Positions 50,517 through 61,008 are shown, numbered from the stretch's first letter. The stretch is 64,000 nt of DNA from Desulfovibrio sp. JC010 (GCF_010470675.1 NZ_VOIQ01000010.1:142036-206035), one strand, 5' to 3'. Notes: generated from the sequence alone by a model not told the origin. Numbers and translations are program-made.

Positions 50517-50936
50517 ATGGACAAAGGATATGCGGAAACTATCGCCTCGGACATCATGCAGATGCTGGAATCAGCCAAAAGCAGTGATCTGGACCTCAAC
50601 AGCGGGTTTCAAAATGACGCTTTTACTGCCGAAAGCTTTTCATTCGGCTATCTTTTCTATCCCCGCGACATGCTGCTGGCCATTCCCGGACTTCCGCAGG
50701 CAGTAAGGAAAAAAATCAAGAAATCAAATATCCTCGGCACTGTGGATCTTGACGGCAAAAAAGTGGGAATCCACCTTATCTGCTCCATGAACAAAGGGTT
50801 TGATGAAGTGGAATCAGCAGAAGACATCGTTGCCGGAATCAACAATAAAGAACTCATGGACTTCAAGGAACAGATTGCCGGAATCCTGCACAAGGATCTT
50901 GTGGGCAATATTGAAGATAAAAAAACTGAGCAATAA
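50517..50936 (+). CDS. hypothetical soluble protein
   Basis: 139 residues, family not recognised. An N-terminal helix (YAETIASDIMQMLESAKSS), a hydrophobic turn (GYLFYPRDMLLAIPGLPQAV), two strands (ILGTVDLDGKKVGIHLICSM) and a C-terminal helix. Good ribosome binding site (AGGGAGAAA) before the ATG; spacing of 111 bases from the DUF2269-like gene. It converges with the kinase at 50980. Codon use is like the chromosome. Confidence 0.65.
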   Translation: MDKGYAETIASDIMQMLESAKSSDLDLNSGFQNDAFTAESFSFGYLFYPRDMLLAIPGLPQAVRKKIKKSNILGTVDLDGKKVGIHLICSMNKGFDEVESAEDIVAGINNKELMDFKEQIAGILHKDLVGNIEDKKTEQ

Positions 50937-50979
50937 AATTATGGCGGGGTGCTGTTGAATCAGACGGTTCCCCGCCTTT

Positions 50980-53136
50980 TTATGCCTTGTGAGGGACCAG
51001 CTTACCTATAATCTGGACCAGTTCATCAATCTTCACCGGCTTGGAGGAGTAGGCGTCCATACCGTTGCTTAAGAATTTTTCGCGGTCCCCTTCCATGGCA
51101 TAGGCGGTCAGGGCAATGATGGGAATGTCATTCCCCTGCTCCCTGATCCTTCTGGTCGTTTCCAGACCGTCCATTTCAGGCATCTGCACATCCATGAGGA
51201 TGGCATCAAAAGGTCCGCTCTGCTCCAGCAGTTCCAAAGCCTCAATCCCGTTCTCAGCAGTCTCGACCTCAAAGCCCTGCTCGGTCAGAAAATGGGCAAT
51301 GTACAGCTGATTGGTGGCATTGTCTTCGGCCAGCAGGATACGGGCCGGAACAGTCTTGTCCGATCCTGATGTTTCAAAAATTGTAACCGGGCTTTCCACG
51401 CACTCACCCACGCTGGACTTGAGCCTGACCGTGAACTTGAATTCCGTACCCCAGCCCTCCCGGCTGCTGAAAGTGATCTGGCCGCCCATCATCTCCACCA
51501 GCTGGCGCGAAATAGCAAGCCCCAGTCCGCTTCCGGGGTGACGCTTGGAGTATCCGGCATTAAGCTGCACAAAACTTTCAAAAAGCTTCTCAGCCTTATC
51601 ATCGGAAATACCTATCCCGGTATCCTTGACCCGGAATTCGAGAATGGCTCCCTCTTCAAAGCTGCCCACATGATCAACTGAAACTTCGACATAGCCCTTT
51701 TCAGTGAATTTGATGGCATTACCCACAAGGTTGATGATGATCTGGCCCAGCCTGTATTCATCTCCGTGGTAGCAGCGGGAAACATCGTCATTCACGTTGG
51801 CCCGCAGTTCTATGCCTTTTTCCTCCGCCTGCACCTTAAGCACTGAGAGCTGCTTTTCCAGCATGTCAAAAAGATTGAAATCATCAGGCCGAAGCTCCAT
51901 CTTACGGGCTTCGATCTTGGAAATATCAAGGATATCGTTGATGATGTGGAGCAGGGATTCCGCCGCCTTCTTGACCGTAACCAGATAGCCCTGCTGTTCT
52001 TCGGTAAGATCGGTACTCAGGGTCATCTCGCTCATGCCGATGATGGCACTGATGGGAGTACGGATTTCATGGCTCATGTTGGCGAGGAATTCACTCTTGG
52101 CCCGGCTTGCTTCTTCAGCGGCGTCACGGGCCTCGCAAAGCTCAACCTCACTGCGCTTGCGTTCGGTGATATCCTGCCCCACGGCAAGCACCCCCAGTGC
52201 CCCGCCCTTGGCATCCAGCAACCGGGAAAGTGACCATTGCATCATACGCTCTTCCCCGCCCCTTGCTATGACGTAATTTTCCAGCAGTCGCAGGGGATTC
52301 CCGGAAAGGACAGTGGAAAACTGACGGTTGTGGTCCGTCCAGAGCCGCTCCGGGACAAAAAGTTCATAATAATCCCGTCCAAGCACCTCATGACGGGTCC
52401 TGCCGAACAGGTGTTCGGCCATGCGGTTGAATTCAAGAATTTTTTTATCCGGGGACAGAAGTATGATCACGCTTTCAGCGGTCTTGACCAGTGAACGGAA
52501 GCGGTAGGCACTTTCCTTGAGGGCTTCTTCCACCTTCTTTCTGGTGGTGATGTCCTCCACTGTGGCCACGACTTTCTTGATGCTGCCGTCATCGGAAAAA
52601 ATGGGAGAGGCGTTGATGGAAAGAAGCACCTTGCGGCCGTCCAGCCAGTGGATGGCATGCCGGATATCAAGCACCGCATTGCGGATTTTCATGACCCGGT
52701 TAAAGGCCAGCCGCTCATCCGGAAAAGGGGAGCCGTCATGGGCGGTAATTTTCCAGACCGGATCATTGTGCTGCTTGCCGATGATATCCCCACGGGCCAC
52801 ACCGTGCACCCGTGCAGCCTGATCATTGGCAAAAATAATCCGGCCGTCATTATCCATGACCAGAATGCCCATGGGGCTGGTTTCCATAATACTGCCCATG
52901 AGATCACGCTCACGCTGCAGCTCCATCTCAACCCGCTTTCTTTTGTCGATGTTCAAATAAAGAAAGCCGATGAAGACCAGCAGCACAGTGATAATCACAC
53001 CCGCACCGATAACAAGTATCCTGTCCAGATTACCGGCCCCCAGCTCCGTAAGCGTGCCGGAAAGCCAGCCTTCGGCGAATATGTCCGAACAGCCGGGCAG
53101 GAAAATCAGCAGTGCAAAGAATATTGAGCGCAGCAT
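50980..53136 (-). CDS. membrane hybrid histidine kinase with two PAS domains and receiver
   Basis: 718 residues. Signal anchor ([18 protein letters not shown]) and a membrane segment ([22 protein letters not shown]), then two PAS domains ([20 protein letters not shown] and [25 protein letters not shown]), HisKA ([20 protein letters not shown]), HATPase_c ([50 protein letters not shown]) and a C-terminal receiver ([44 protein letters not shown]). PAS domains usually bind flavin, haem or small ligands. No response regulator follows; the receiver suggests a phosphorelay to an HPt protein elsewhere. Confidence 0.93.
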   Translation of the reverse strand: MLRSIFFALLIFLPGCSDIFAEGWLSGTLTELGAGNLDRILVIGAGVIITVLLVFIGFLYLNIDKRKRVEMELQRERDLMGSIMETSPMGILVMDNDGRIIFANDQAARVHGVARGDIIGKQHNDPVWKITAHDGSPFPDERLAFNRVMKIRNAVLDIRHAIHWLDGRKVLLSINASPIFSDDGSIKKVVATVEDITTRKKVEEALKESAYRFRSLVKTAESVIILLSPDKKILEFNRMAEHLFGRTRHEVLGRDYYELFVPERLWTDHNRQFSTVLSGNPLRLLENYVIARGGEERMMQWSLSRLLDAKGGALGVLAVGQDITERKRSEVELCEARDAAEEASRAKSEFLANMSHEIRTPISAIIGMSEMTLSTDLTEEQQGYLVTVKKAAESLLHIINDILDISKIEARKMELRPDDFNLFDMLEKQLSVLKVQAEEKGIELRANVNDDVSRCYHGDEYRLGQIIINLVGNAIKFTEKGYVEVSVDHVGSFEEGAILEFRVKDTGIGISDDKAEKLFESFVQLNAGYSKRHPGSGLGLAISRQLVEMMGGQITFSSREGWGTEFKFTVRLKSSVGECVESPVTIFETSGSDKTVPARILLAEDNATNQLYIAHFLTEQGFEVETAENGIEALELLEQSGPFDAILMDVQMPEMDGLETTRRIREQGNDIPIIALTAYAMEGDREKFLSNGMDAYSSKPVKIDELVQIIGKLVPHKA

Positions 53137-53266
53137 CTTTTTACAATCTATCGATTCCGTTTATGGGGTTAAGGGAAACACAGCAGTATAAGTAATAAAT
53201 GGATAAACACACCATTACCGTCATTAACAATACAGAGCAAGAGTATTAGTAATTTTATTGACTACA

Positions 53267-54304
53267 TTACAAAATCCCCTTCATCTCCATTCCCTTTATG
53301 AGGCCGAAACATCCGGCAAGCATCATATCCCCACCGGGAGCGGGAAATTCCACAGGATGTGCTTCCAGCAACGCCCGCCGGGGCCCCAACACATACGTAG
53401 GTGCGAATCCCTGCGCTTCTTCAGGCAGGTCAAGGGTCAAACAGCCGTGCCCCCAGTCGTCAAAAACATCCTGAAAACTGATTTTGCCCTGCCGGAATCG
53501 CTGCGAGTCAGCCCAGAGCTTTTCCGGGGTCATGTTTCCGGTATGGTGTTCGTAGACTCCGTACACTGCGCCTTTATAAAGCAGAAACGATACGGTGTGG
53601 CTGTTGCCTACATTAATGAGACAGACGCCCTGCCGATGGCTGTGCTCCATGATTTCATCCACAAAAAGCGCGCCCAGCACCGCAGCCGCCCCGGTATCGC
53701 TGACCGCTCCACCGCCGATGCTGTCCTGCAGTTCGGCCATACGGGTGAATTCATCAGGGACGGTTTCAAAAACCAGACTCTCCGGACGCCCGCCGTTTTC
53801 CAGCAACAGATGCTTCCAGAGGTTGAAACGCCCGATACGGTTGCTTTTGCCCGGATGGTAGCCGTGGTCCTGCACCGACGCAGTCACATAGTCCGGGTAA
53901 TCCAGCCCTGCTGCCGTGAAAAATTTTTCCCACCACTGCGCATCAAAATCCGCAAGAGGGACTTCCACACATCCTTCCGGTTTATCGTCAGAAAGAACAA
54001 TTCCATTATTCTCCAGACGGGTCAGATCATCCCCAAGGGCAAGGGCCGCGCGGGGATGGGCATAAACCTTGTACCCGGCCTCCATGTGCGGATAGACCGA
54101 GCGGCCGAAACCGCCGCCCATGTTCCTGCCGGAAAGATAAATATCGCGCCCCTGTGCGGTCAGTTCCTTGATTCTGGCCCCCACCACCCGCGCCGGGGAA
54201 GGGAGTACAAATTTAAAACAGTTCTCTATTTCCACACCCTTCATATAATAAAGGACATCCTGAGTTCCGCTGCCGATGTCCAGACTCAAAACCGTATTCT
54301 TCAC
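53267..54304 (-). CDS. DUF1786 family protein (ASKHA-like)
   Basis: 345 residues. LSLDIGSGTQDVLYYM at the N-terminus is the phosphate-1 loop of an ASKHA-type ATPase; SNRIGRFNLWKHLLL, VSDTGAAAVLGALFVDEI, LINVGNSHTVSFLLYKG and GGDMMLAGCFGLIKGME follow the DUF1786 pattern. Members are annotated as putative pyruvate formate-lyase activating or related enzymes with no firm assignment. The gene is divergent from the hydrolase at 54363; a 130-base spacer separates its stop from the kinase gene start. Confidence 0.82.
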   Translation of the reverse strand: MKNTVLSLDIGSGTQDVLYYMKGVEIENCFKFVLPSPARVVGARIKELTAQGRDIYLSGRNMGGGFGRSVYPHMEAGYKVYAHPRAALALGDDLTRLENNGIVLSDDKPEGCVEVPLADFDAQWWEKFFTAAGLDYPDYVTASVQDHGYHPGKSNRIGRFNLWKHLLLENGGRPESLVFETVPDEFTRMAELQDSIGGGAVSDTGAAAVLGALFVDEIMEHSHRQGVCLINVGNSHTVSFLLYKGAVYGVYEHHTGNMTPEKLWADSQRFRQGKISFQDVFDDWGHGCLTLDLPEEAQGFAPTYVLGPRRALLEAHPVEFPAPGGDMMLAGCFGLIKGMEMKGIL

Positions 54305-54362
54305 TTCATATCTCCCATTTGTAACAGTAAAGATTGATAATTATGTTGCAGGTGGAATCAAT

Positions 54363-55217
54363 ATGCGTCAATTGAAAACAAAGAACTTTAACGCCAACCA
54401 AAGTCACATGATAAAAATATTACTCATTCTGATCCTTCTGCCCGCACCTCTTTTTCTGTTTGCCTTCCTCTGCAATCCAACGGAAATCCAGAAAAGAGGC
54501 CGCAAACAAGCACTAAAAGACCTTGTCCGGGCCACATTTTCTGCCGGAATCAGCCTGCTCATCGCCATCTGTACCCGGCCTTTCACTTTTCTCTGCGAAT
54601 TGCCGCTGATCAGAAAAAACGGGGACAACACCCCCATCCTCATGGTCCACGGACTTTACCACAACAAGGCTGCATGGCTGCTCATGCGTTACCGTTTGAA
54701 TCTGGCCGGATTCTGCAATCTGCATACATGGCAGTACAACAGCTTCACTACATCCTATCCGGAACTGGTGCTGGAACTGCGGGATATAATTTCAAATTTA
54801 CACCGGGAATCAGGGCAAAAAGTCATCCTCACCGGACACAGCCTCGGCGGCCTGTTATCCTGCGGAGCAACGCAGCAACCGGAGATTGAGAAAAAGTGTG
54901 CCGGGATCATCACCCTCGGCACCCCTTACAAGGGCAGCATTCTGGCCTCCATCGCCATCGGAAGGCTGGGACGCAGCCTGCATCCGGCAAGCTCACTTTT
55001 CAACGGGGAAAACAGGATCGGCTACCCGCAGGATATCCCCAAGACAGCGATTATTTCACCCACCGACGAACTGGTACTGCCATGGCCGAATCTTGAACCG
55101 GACCCGGAACGCTTCTCCATCAAACGGAGTCGTGCCCTCGGTCATGTGGCCATGCTCTACAGCCGGGAGGTCAGCTCCGTGGTTGCAGAAACAATCCGCA
55201 AAATTCAACAGACATAA
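54363..55217 (+). CDS. alpha/beta hydrolase, membrane-anchored lipase-like
   Basis: 284 residues from ATG 54363 (GGTGGA upstream). One hydrophobic N-terminal segment (IKILLILILLPAPLFLFAFLC) probably anchors it. The alpha/beta hydrolase core has ILMVHGLYHNKAAW (oxyanion region), VILTGHSLGGLLSCGA with the nucleophilic Ser in GHSLGG, IITLGTPYKGS, an acid position around SPTDELVLPW, and GHVAMLYS with the catalytic His. It resembles PGAP1-/EstA-like lipases and would act on lipid or ester at the membrane. Converges with the HEAT-receiver gene; terminator follows. Confidence 0.87.
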   Translation: MRQLKTKNFNANQSHMIKILLILILLPAPLFLFAFLCNPTEIQKRGRKQALKDLVRATFSAGISLLIAICTRPFTFLCELPLIRKNGDNTPILMVHGLYHNKAAWLLMRYRLNLAGFCNLHTWQYNSFTTSYPELVLELRDIISNLHRESGQKVILTGHSLGGLLSCGATQQPEIEKKCAGIITLGTPYKGSILASIAIGRLGRSLHPASSLFNGENRIGYPQDIPKTAIISPTDELVLPWPNLEPDPERFSIKRSRALGHVAMLYSREVSSVVAETIRKIQQT

Positions 55218-55221
55218 AAAA

Positions 55222-55247
55222 AAAGGAGACCGTGACGGCCTCCTCTC
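55222..55247. terminator. bidirectional terminator
   Basis: AGGAG-A-CCG-TGA-CGG-C-CTCCT, A-run upstream and T-rich downstream, between convergent genes. Confidence 0.7.
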
Positions 55248-55270
55248 TTAATTATCTGTATTTCTCAGTC

Positions 55271-56860
55271 CTAAGAGACGTATTCAGCTATCTTGGACTT
55301 CAGCTGGTCGGCGGTGAACGGTTTGGTGATGAAATCGTTCACCCCGGTTTTACGGGCCAGCTCCTGCTGGGAATATTCGGACTCGGTGGTGACCATGATC
55401 ACCGGGATGTCCGCATAGCCGTCAGTCTGGCGGAGCTTGGATACGAATTCCATTCCGTCCATGACCGGCATGTTCATATCAGTGATGATCACATCAAACT
55501 CTTCATTCAGTTCAATGTGGGTGTATGCTTCCTGTCCGTTTTCAGCCACGGTGGGCTCATAGCCGGCAGCAGTCAGGATACTGCGGTAAAGGGCCAGCAT
55601 GGACTTGGAGTCATCCACGGCCAGAGCCTTTTTGCCGCCCACTTCCACAGCTTCAGGAAGTCTTGCAATATCGGCCTCGGCTTCTTCGCCGCCGATCTCA
55701 GCAAGCTTGACCCGGAAGGCTTCATGCACTTCGGAGTCCTTGGAAGCGACAACCGCATTCATCAGGAAGCGACCGATTTTGCCTTCGCTGTACAGTCCCT
55801 GAAAAACATTCACTGCCTTGGCGGTGACAATAGCCCGCAGGATTTTACCGGCCTTGCTTCCGCCCGCGCCGATCAATTCCACCATTTTTTTGGTTACACC
55901 CGGATTAGCCAATCCGTCCAGACCGGTCATTACAGCCACGGTGATGAGTTCATCCTCATCTTCCAGACCGTCAAAAAGGCTGACAACAGCCTTCAAAGTA
56001 CCGATCCTGCCGATGGCTTCGTAGATGGCGTACTTCACGCTGGAGTCGGTGGAGTACTGTTTTTCAATGGCATCCATGAGCACATCAAGGCCGTCTTTCT
56101 CACCTATAAAACCGAGCACGTTGGCCGCAAGGATCATGTCATCCTTGTCGGAATCAGGACTGATCACTTTGGTAAGGAACGGAACAGCCATACCGCCAAG
56201 AGATGTCAGTGAATCGGTAACCACCCGGCGTACAGTTGGGTTGCGGTGGTGCAGGTTGGCAACAATAAAATCAAGCCCGGCATCGCTGCCGATGGCCGCA
56301 AGGGCCTCCACAGCCTTCCATGTGGTCAGGTCACACACTTCATAATTGGCGTCTTCGTTGTTACGCTCAACAAAAGCTTTAAGGGCGGGGATTGACTCTT
56401 CGTCCTTAAGCTCGGCCAGCATCTCAATGGACATGACCACAATCAGGTCATCTTCATTATTGATATTGGAGCGGAAAAGGTCGAGGGCTTCCGGACCACC
56501 TATTTTAGACAGGGAAGTCAGGACTTCGAACAGAAAATCAGGATCGGAACTTCCTTCAGCCATCCCAAGCAATACGGGAACAGCATCCTTAAACTGAAAC
56601 TCGCCGCAAACCCTGATACACAAAGTTCGTAATTTGCCGTCTTCTTTGCCCAGCAAATCAACAGTTTTCTGTTCATCAACGGAAAGAACACCGTTCAAAG
56701 CGGTGACGACCATATAATCTACGGAGGTATCTCCGAGAGGATTCTGAAAAAGTTCAATCAGTGCCTCCAGCTCCGCCGGATCTTTAACGGTGGCGACCTC
56801 ATTGAGGACACTGATCTTGTCCAAGAAAGATTTTTCCCTGAAACCGGTTAACATAGACAT
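55271..56860 (-). CDS. HEAT-repeat scaffold fused to a receiver domain
   Basis: 529 residues. Residues 1-390 are at least eight HEAT-like repeats (IKDPAELEALIELFQNP-type helices, PVLLGMAEGSSDPDFLFEVLTSL, MSIEMLAELKDEESIPALKAF, FGEKDGL-type turns). Residues about 410-529 are a CheY-like receiver (KKALAVDDSKSMLALYRSIL, VIITDMNMPVMDGMEFVSKL with the phospho-Asp, VMVTTESEYSQQEL, FITKPFTADQLKSKI). A receiver on a HEAT scaffold suggests phosphorylation-dependent protein docking. It is 30 bases downstream of cheX on the same strand, so the two are likely one chemotaxis-type unit. Confidence 0.88.
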   Translation of the reverse strand: MSMLTGFREKSFLDKISVLNEVATVKDPAELEALIELFQNPLGDTSVDYMVVTALNGVLSVDEQKTVDLLGKEDGKLRTLCIRVCGEFQFKDAVPVLLGMAEGSSDPDFLFEVLTSLSKIGGPEALDLFRSNINNEDDLIVVMSIEMLAELKDEESIPALKAFVERNNEDANYEVCDLTTWKAVEALAAIGSDAGLDFIVANLHHRNPTVRRVVTDSLTSLGGMAVPFLTKVISPDSDKDDMILAANVLGFIGEKDGLDVLMDAIEKQYSTDSSVKYAIYEAIGRIGTLKAVVSLFDGLEDEDELITVAVMTGLDGLANPGVTKKMVELIGAGGSKAGKILRAIVTAKAVNVFQGLYSEGKIGRFLMNAVVASKDSEVHEAFRVKLAEIGGEEAEADIARLPEAVEVGGKKALAVDDSKSMLALYRSILTAAGYEPTVAENGQEAYTHIELNEEFDVIITDMNMPVMDGMEFVSKLRQTDGYADIPVIMVTTESEYSQQELARKTGVNDFITKPFTADQLKSKIAEYVS

Positions 56861-56889
56861 ATTCTAAACTCTCTTTTTTTCAATAAATC

Positions 56890-57348
56890 TTATTCAAAAC
56901 AGAATTCGATGGTGAACTCCCCGGCATCGGAAGTAAAAGGGATTGCCATGATGGGGGTGGAAGCGATGTGGGTGATGGTATGGTTGTCTCCCATAATCAC
57001 CGAAGGAGTGGCTCCTGAAAACTGGAGACCCTGCTCGGCCAGCCCGGCACGGGCCTGACCTGAAACCATGTTGGTTATCTCACCTACTGCATCCTGCACA
57101 TCCTGCAGGATATCCTGAACATCGTCACCGAGCATGTTTTTGACTATGGTGACTGCGCAATTCTTTGTAAAAGAGATAGAAATTGTTCCGTTCATATCAC
57201 CGGTAATGCCTACCAGTCCGGTAACATCACCGACAGCGGTCTTGCTTTTCTTTACATAAGGCTTTCCCGGCGTGGGTGTAACCATCGCCATCATTGACAG
57301 AACATCAACAGCAGCCTTGATAAATGGTTTGGCAAGTTCAACATTCAT
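56890..57348 (-). CDS. cheX: CheX-like chemotaxis phosphatase
   Basis: 152 residues from the ATG at 57348 (AGGGAATA 8 bases upstream; the open frame starts 23 codons earlier without support). VGDVTGLVGITGDMNGTISISF and DAVGEITNMVSGQARAGL are the CheX signature, the latter holding the Glu-x2-Asn catalytic pair for CheY-P dephosphorylation. The C-terminal strand PIMAIPFTSDAGEFTIEF is typical. It lies just upstream of the HEAT-receiver gene, whose receiver is its natural substrate candidate. Confidence 0.9.
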   Translation of the reverse strand: MNVELAKPFIKAAVDVLSMMAMVTPTPGKPYVKKSKTAVGDVTGLVGITGDMNGTISISFTKNCAVTIVKNMLGDDVQDILQDVQDAVGEITNMVSGQARAGLAEQGLQFSGATPSVIMGDNHTITHIASTPIMAIPFTSDAGEFTIEFCFE

Positions 57349-57575
57349 ATAAATATTCCCTACATCAGAAGTTAATTCCAGCAGCAGGAGCACCTTCAGT
57401 TCATGGTCTATTCCCACTAGATCACAATTTGAAAGATACTAACTGCAAAAACGGAAAGGTTCAAGAAGCATGATTAAAATACGGTTAAAAAGACACAGCA
57501 AGTTGCAGCCTTGGATGGGATAATGTAATCCATACCATTATTTCTGATACTCTGATTAAATTAAGGATGTTGAAT

Positions 57576-58817
57576 ATGGTTCAAAGTCTGGCCGGACTGT
57601 TGGGTTTAGTCTTTCTCGCCTGGGTTTTCAGCGAAAACAGGAAAAAAATCAGCTTAAAAAACATACTCAGCGGACTGGTGCTGCAATTCGCTGTTGCCCT
57701 GCTTATGCTGAAGGTTCCGTTTTTCAGTGATCTTATCATGTACCTCAACCACGCGGTTAACGCCTTGCAGCAGGCTACACAGGCCGGGACAAGCTTTGTA
57801 TTCGGCTACCTCGGCGGAGGTCCGCTGCCTTTCACCGAAAACTCTCCGGGCGCAAGCTGGAGTCTTGCTTTCCGTGCCCTGCCACTTATTCTCGTGGTCA
57901 GTGCGCTTTCGGCTCTTCTTTTCTACTGGAAAATCATCCCGGTAGTAGTCCGTTTTTTTTCGCTGGTCCTGCAGAAAACCATGAATATCGGCGGAGCACT
58001 GGGACTCGGAGTTGCCTCCAATATTTTCGTGGGCATGGTCGAAGCACCTATCATTATCGCCCCCTATGTAAAAAACATGAGCCGCAGTGAGCTGATGACC
58101 CTGATGATCAGCGGTATGGCGACCATTGCCGGAACTGTACTGGTTCTTTACGCATCCATTCTTAATACGGTTCTCCCTGACGCAATAGGACATATCCTTA
58201 CCGCTTCCATCATAAGTGCCCCCGCTGCAATCCTCATATCCAGAATAATGGTTCCGGAAAAAGGAAGCATCGAGAACGCAGGAAACATCGAGATCAAAAG
58301 TCCAGCCTCCAGCTCAATGGATGCAGTGGTCAAAGGTACAGCTGACGGAATCAATATGCTCATTAATATCGTGGGCATGCTGCTGGTGCTGGTGGCCCTT
58401 GTGGCCCTGACCAACCAGATACTCGGCTTCCTGCCCGCCATGGGAGGCGAGCCGCTGACCCTGCAGCGCATCCTCGGCATAATCATGTGGCCGGTAGTCT
58501 GGCTTATGGGCATCCCGGCAAGTGAAGCCTATACGGCCTCCTCACTCATGGGAACCAAGACCATCCTCAACGAATTTCTGGCCTACCTGCAACTGGCCGG
58601 ACTTCCCGAAGGCACACTCTCACCCCGATCAACCATTATCATGACCTACGCCATGTGCGGCTTCGCCAACCTCGGCAGTCTCGGCATTCTCATTGGTGGT
58701 CTGGTCAGCATTGCGCCTGAACGCAAGGACGAAATAGTGGAACTGGGGACAAAATCAGTCATCGGCGGAACTCTGGCTACCTGCATGACCGGAGCTGTGG
58801 TAGGGTTGCTTTACTAA
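57576..58817 (+). CDS. NupC-family nucleoside transporter
   Basis: 413 residues from ATG 57576 (AAGGA about 8 bases upstream). About ten membrane segments. GLVFLAWVFSENRKKISLKN at the N-terminus, LSALLFYWKIIPVVVRFFSLVLQ, LGVASNIFVGMVEAPIIIAPY, MISGMATIAGTVL, ADGINMLINIVGMLLVLVALVAL, LMGIPASEAYTASSLMGTK and YAMCGFANLGSLGILIGGL match concentrative nucleoside transporters (sodium- or proton-coupled). Followed at 18 bases by a ClC gene; possibly co-transcribed. Confidence 0.93.
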   Translation: MVQSLAGLLGLVFLAWVFSENRKKISLKNILSGLVLQFAVALLMLKVPFFSDLIMYLNHAVNALQQATQAGTSFVFGYLGGGPLPFTENSPGASWSLAFRALPLILVVSALSALLFYWKIIPVVVRFFSLVLQKTMNIGGALGLGVASNIFVGMVEAPIIIAPYVKNMSRSELMTLMISGMATIAGTVLVLYASILNTVLPDAIGHILTASIISAPAAILISRIMVPEKGSIENAGNIEIKSPASSSMDAVVKGTADGINMLINIVGMLLVLVALVALTNQILGFLPAMGGEPLTLQRILGIIMWPVVWLMGIPASEAYTASSLMGTKTILNEFLAYLQLAGLPEGTLSPRSTIIMTYAMCGFANLGSLGILIGGLVSIAPERKDEIVELGTKSVIGGTLATCMTGAVVGLLY

Positions 58818-58835
58818 ACAAGAGGATCAGGCTCC

Positions 58836-60584
58836 ATGTTCAAATCAGCAAACGGCATAAGCCCGGCGGAACTGAAACATTTTCTGCACAAGAGGGCACC
58901 ATCGCGCAATGCCGCGCTTATTCTTGCGGCTATTGCCATCGGTGTGGGCTCTGCTCTGGCCGCCGTCTGCCTGAACAAATCCCTCGATTTCCTGTCCATG
59001 CTGCGCAAAACCAACTCCCACCAGTGGTGGATGTTCATGCTTCCCGCGGCAGGTGCAGCAGCAGCCGTTATTCTGAGCCGCAAGGTTTTCAAGGAGACTG
59101 GCGGACACGGGGTGGGCGAAGTCATTGCCAAAGTGGGACTCAAGCAGGGCATTCTGCGTCCCATCTCGATCATCAGTTCACTTCTGACCAGCCTGCTGAC
59201 CATTGCCAGCGGCGGATCAGCAGGACCGGAAGCCCCGGTGGTGGTCAGCGGATCGGCCATGGGTTCCAATCTGTCCCGTATCTGCAAAATGAGCGGCCAA
59301 TCACGCATGACCCTGATCGGATGCGGCGCAGCAGGATCTATCTCGGCTATCTTCAATGCCCCGGTCACCGGAATGATCTTTGCCGTTGAAATCATCCTCG
59401 GGGAATGGACACCTTACCATCTCATCCCCATTGCCATATCATCGGTGGTAGCCACTCAGACCTCCCGCATTCTGGAAGGGAACGTCATCCCCTTTAACGA
59501 ACAGTTTCCGCCCATGGGAGTGACCGATCTGGGCACCTCCATCATGCTGGCCTTGCTGGCGGCACTGATATCAGTATTTTTTGTGCGCTCCATCAGGCAG
59601 GTGGGATCAATCTGTTCCTCATTTACCAATCAACCGTGGATCAAGGCCGGAGCCGGAGGGTTGGCTGTGGGGATAATCGGAATTTTCTTTCCGCTGGCCC
59701 TTGGCGAAGGTTATACCTCCATCAAGATGGCTATTCACGGAACCCTGCCCACCGGACTGGGGATTGTCATGCTGATGGTCCTGCTGCGCATCGCCACCAC
59801 CTCACTGACTCTCGGCAGCGGGGGGCTGGGAGGCATTTTCGCCCCCTGTCTGGTCATCGGTTCACTGTTCGGGGCTCTCTACTACCGGCTGATTTCACAC
59901 TTCATCCCCCAGCACATGCTCACCGGGGAAGGATCGTATGCCCTGCTGGGCATGGCCGGAGTCGTAAGCGGTGTGATGCAGGCCCCGCTGACCAGTGTAT
60001 TTCTTGTCCTGGAAATTACCCGCGGCTATCAGGATGTCATGCACATAATGACCGTGACCTTCCTTTCTTCCATGCTCACCCACGCCTTTGAGCCTTCTTC
60101 GTTTTACTTTAAGGATCTGGTGGAAAAAGGATTGCTGCTGCGCCCGAAAACCGATGAGAAAATTCTGGCAGATATTGATACCGGGGAACTGGTCCATGAA
60201 AACCTGACTCATGCCTGCCCGCAGATGAGTGTCAGCGACTTCCTGAAAGTACTGAGCAGCACCACTCAGACCCATGTTCCCATCATTAACAGCGAGACAA
60301 ATGAATTCATGGGCATGGTCGATGTGGTTTCAGCCCGCTCCGCCATCCTCGACCCCAAGCAGCAACAGAGCAACATAGGCGAAGTAGCCATAGACAGGAA
60401 TGCCCCCGCCATTGATAAAGGCATGGGAGCAGCGGAAATTCTGGAAATAATGAACCGTAGCGGCAAAACCACCCTGCCGGTCATGAAGGACGGAAACTTT
60501 TCCGGATTCATCAGCAAAGAAGATATCCTTGCTGCCTACAGGGGAGAAATGAAGTCATACGGACGGCGTGACAATCTTTTCTAA
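58836..60584 (+). CDS. ClC-type chloride channel with tandem CBS domains
   Basis: 582 residues. Membrane core of about 440 residues with GSGGSAGPEAPVVVSG-like selectivity region (SGGSAGPEAPVV), SAIFNAPVTGMIFAVEIILG, and LGSGGLGGIFAPCLVIGSLFG (GxFxP). Two CBS domains at the C-terminus (about 450-575: VSDFLKVLSSTTQTHVPIIN, EILEIMNRSGKTTLPVMKDG). The GSGIP/GREGP canonical motifs are varied, as in prokaryotic ClC relatives that may transport other anions. It is 18 bases after nupC. Stop is TAA. Confidence 0.92.
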   Translation: MFKSANGISPAELKHFLHKRAPSRNAALILAAIAIGVGSALAAVCLNKSLDFLSMLRKTNSHQWWMFMLPAAGAAAAVILSRKVFKETGGHGVGEVIAKVGLKQGILRPISIISSLLTSLLTIASGGSAGPEAPVVVSGSAMGSNLSRICKMSGQSRMTLIGCGAAGSISAIFNAPVTGMIFAVEIILGEWTPYHLIPIAISSVVATQTSRILEGNVIPFNEQFPPMGVTDLGTSIMLALLAALISVFFVRSIRQVGSICSSFTNQPWIKAGAGGLAVGIIGIFFPLALGEGYTSIKMAIHGTLPTGLGIVMLMVLLRIATTSLTLGSGGLGGIFAPCLVIGSLFGALYYRLISHFIPQHMLTGEGSYALLGMAGVVSGVMQAPLTSVFLVLEITRGYQDVMHIMTVTFLSSMLTHAFEPSSFYFKDLVEKGLLLRPKTDEKILADIDTGELVHENLTHACPQMSVSDFLKVLSSTTQTHVPIINSETNEFMGMVDVVSARSAILDPKQQQSNIGEVAIDRNAPAIDKGMGAAEILEIMNRSGKTTLPVMKDGNFSGFISKEDILAAYRGEMKSYGRRDNLF

Positions 60585-60614
60585 TGCGGGAACAAGAACT
60601 TCCGGCAATACCGC

Positions 60615-60800
60615 TCAGTTCCGGCCATCATCATTGGCCTCGCTGCTTTTTTCAGCTGTATTTTCATCAACATACTTATCTTTAACAATTGTATCTGCCA
60701 CACGGCCCATTACCTTTTGCAGCTTCTGTTTCAAATCAGGGTGATCTTCCAGCAGTTTCTTGGATACACTCATAAATTTATCAGGCATCTTATCGGCCAT
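60615..60800 (-). CDS. hypothetical small acidic/basic protein
   Basis: 61 residues from ATG 60800 (GGAGGGGAG 5 bases upstream; the frame is open upstream for 21 codons but that part is a poor match to protein). MADKMPDKFMSVSKKLLED, PDLKQKLQKVMGRVADTIVKDKY: helical and highly charged, no membrane segment. Function unknown; similar small proteins occur in Desulfovibrio but I cannot name a family. Confidence 0.6.
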   Translation of the reverse strand: MADKMPDKFMSVSKKLLEDHPDLKQKLQKVMGRVADTIVKDKYVDENTAEKSSEANDDGRN

Positions 60801-61008
60801 TACACTCCCCTCCATTGAAAAAATATCCATAACCGACTGCACAATACAACAGAACAATTTCAAGAACCACTCCTGCAGATGCAGGGAATTTATTGTTAGA
60901 TTAACAGAATATTAAGATGCATATTTACATTTTAACCCCCTTGTAATAATGTGTAAATCCACCTCCTCTCCTCAGAAGAAGAACATTTTTTGCAAAGGGA
61001 ATATCACT

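Noticed and set aside
53258..54337. A 359-codon plus-strand frame
   Set aside because: Complete antisense overlap with the DUF1786 gene, Arg/Pro-rich composition typical of a shadow.
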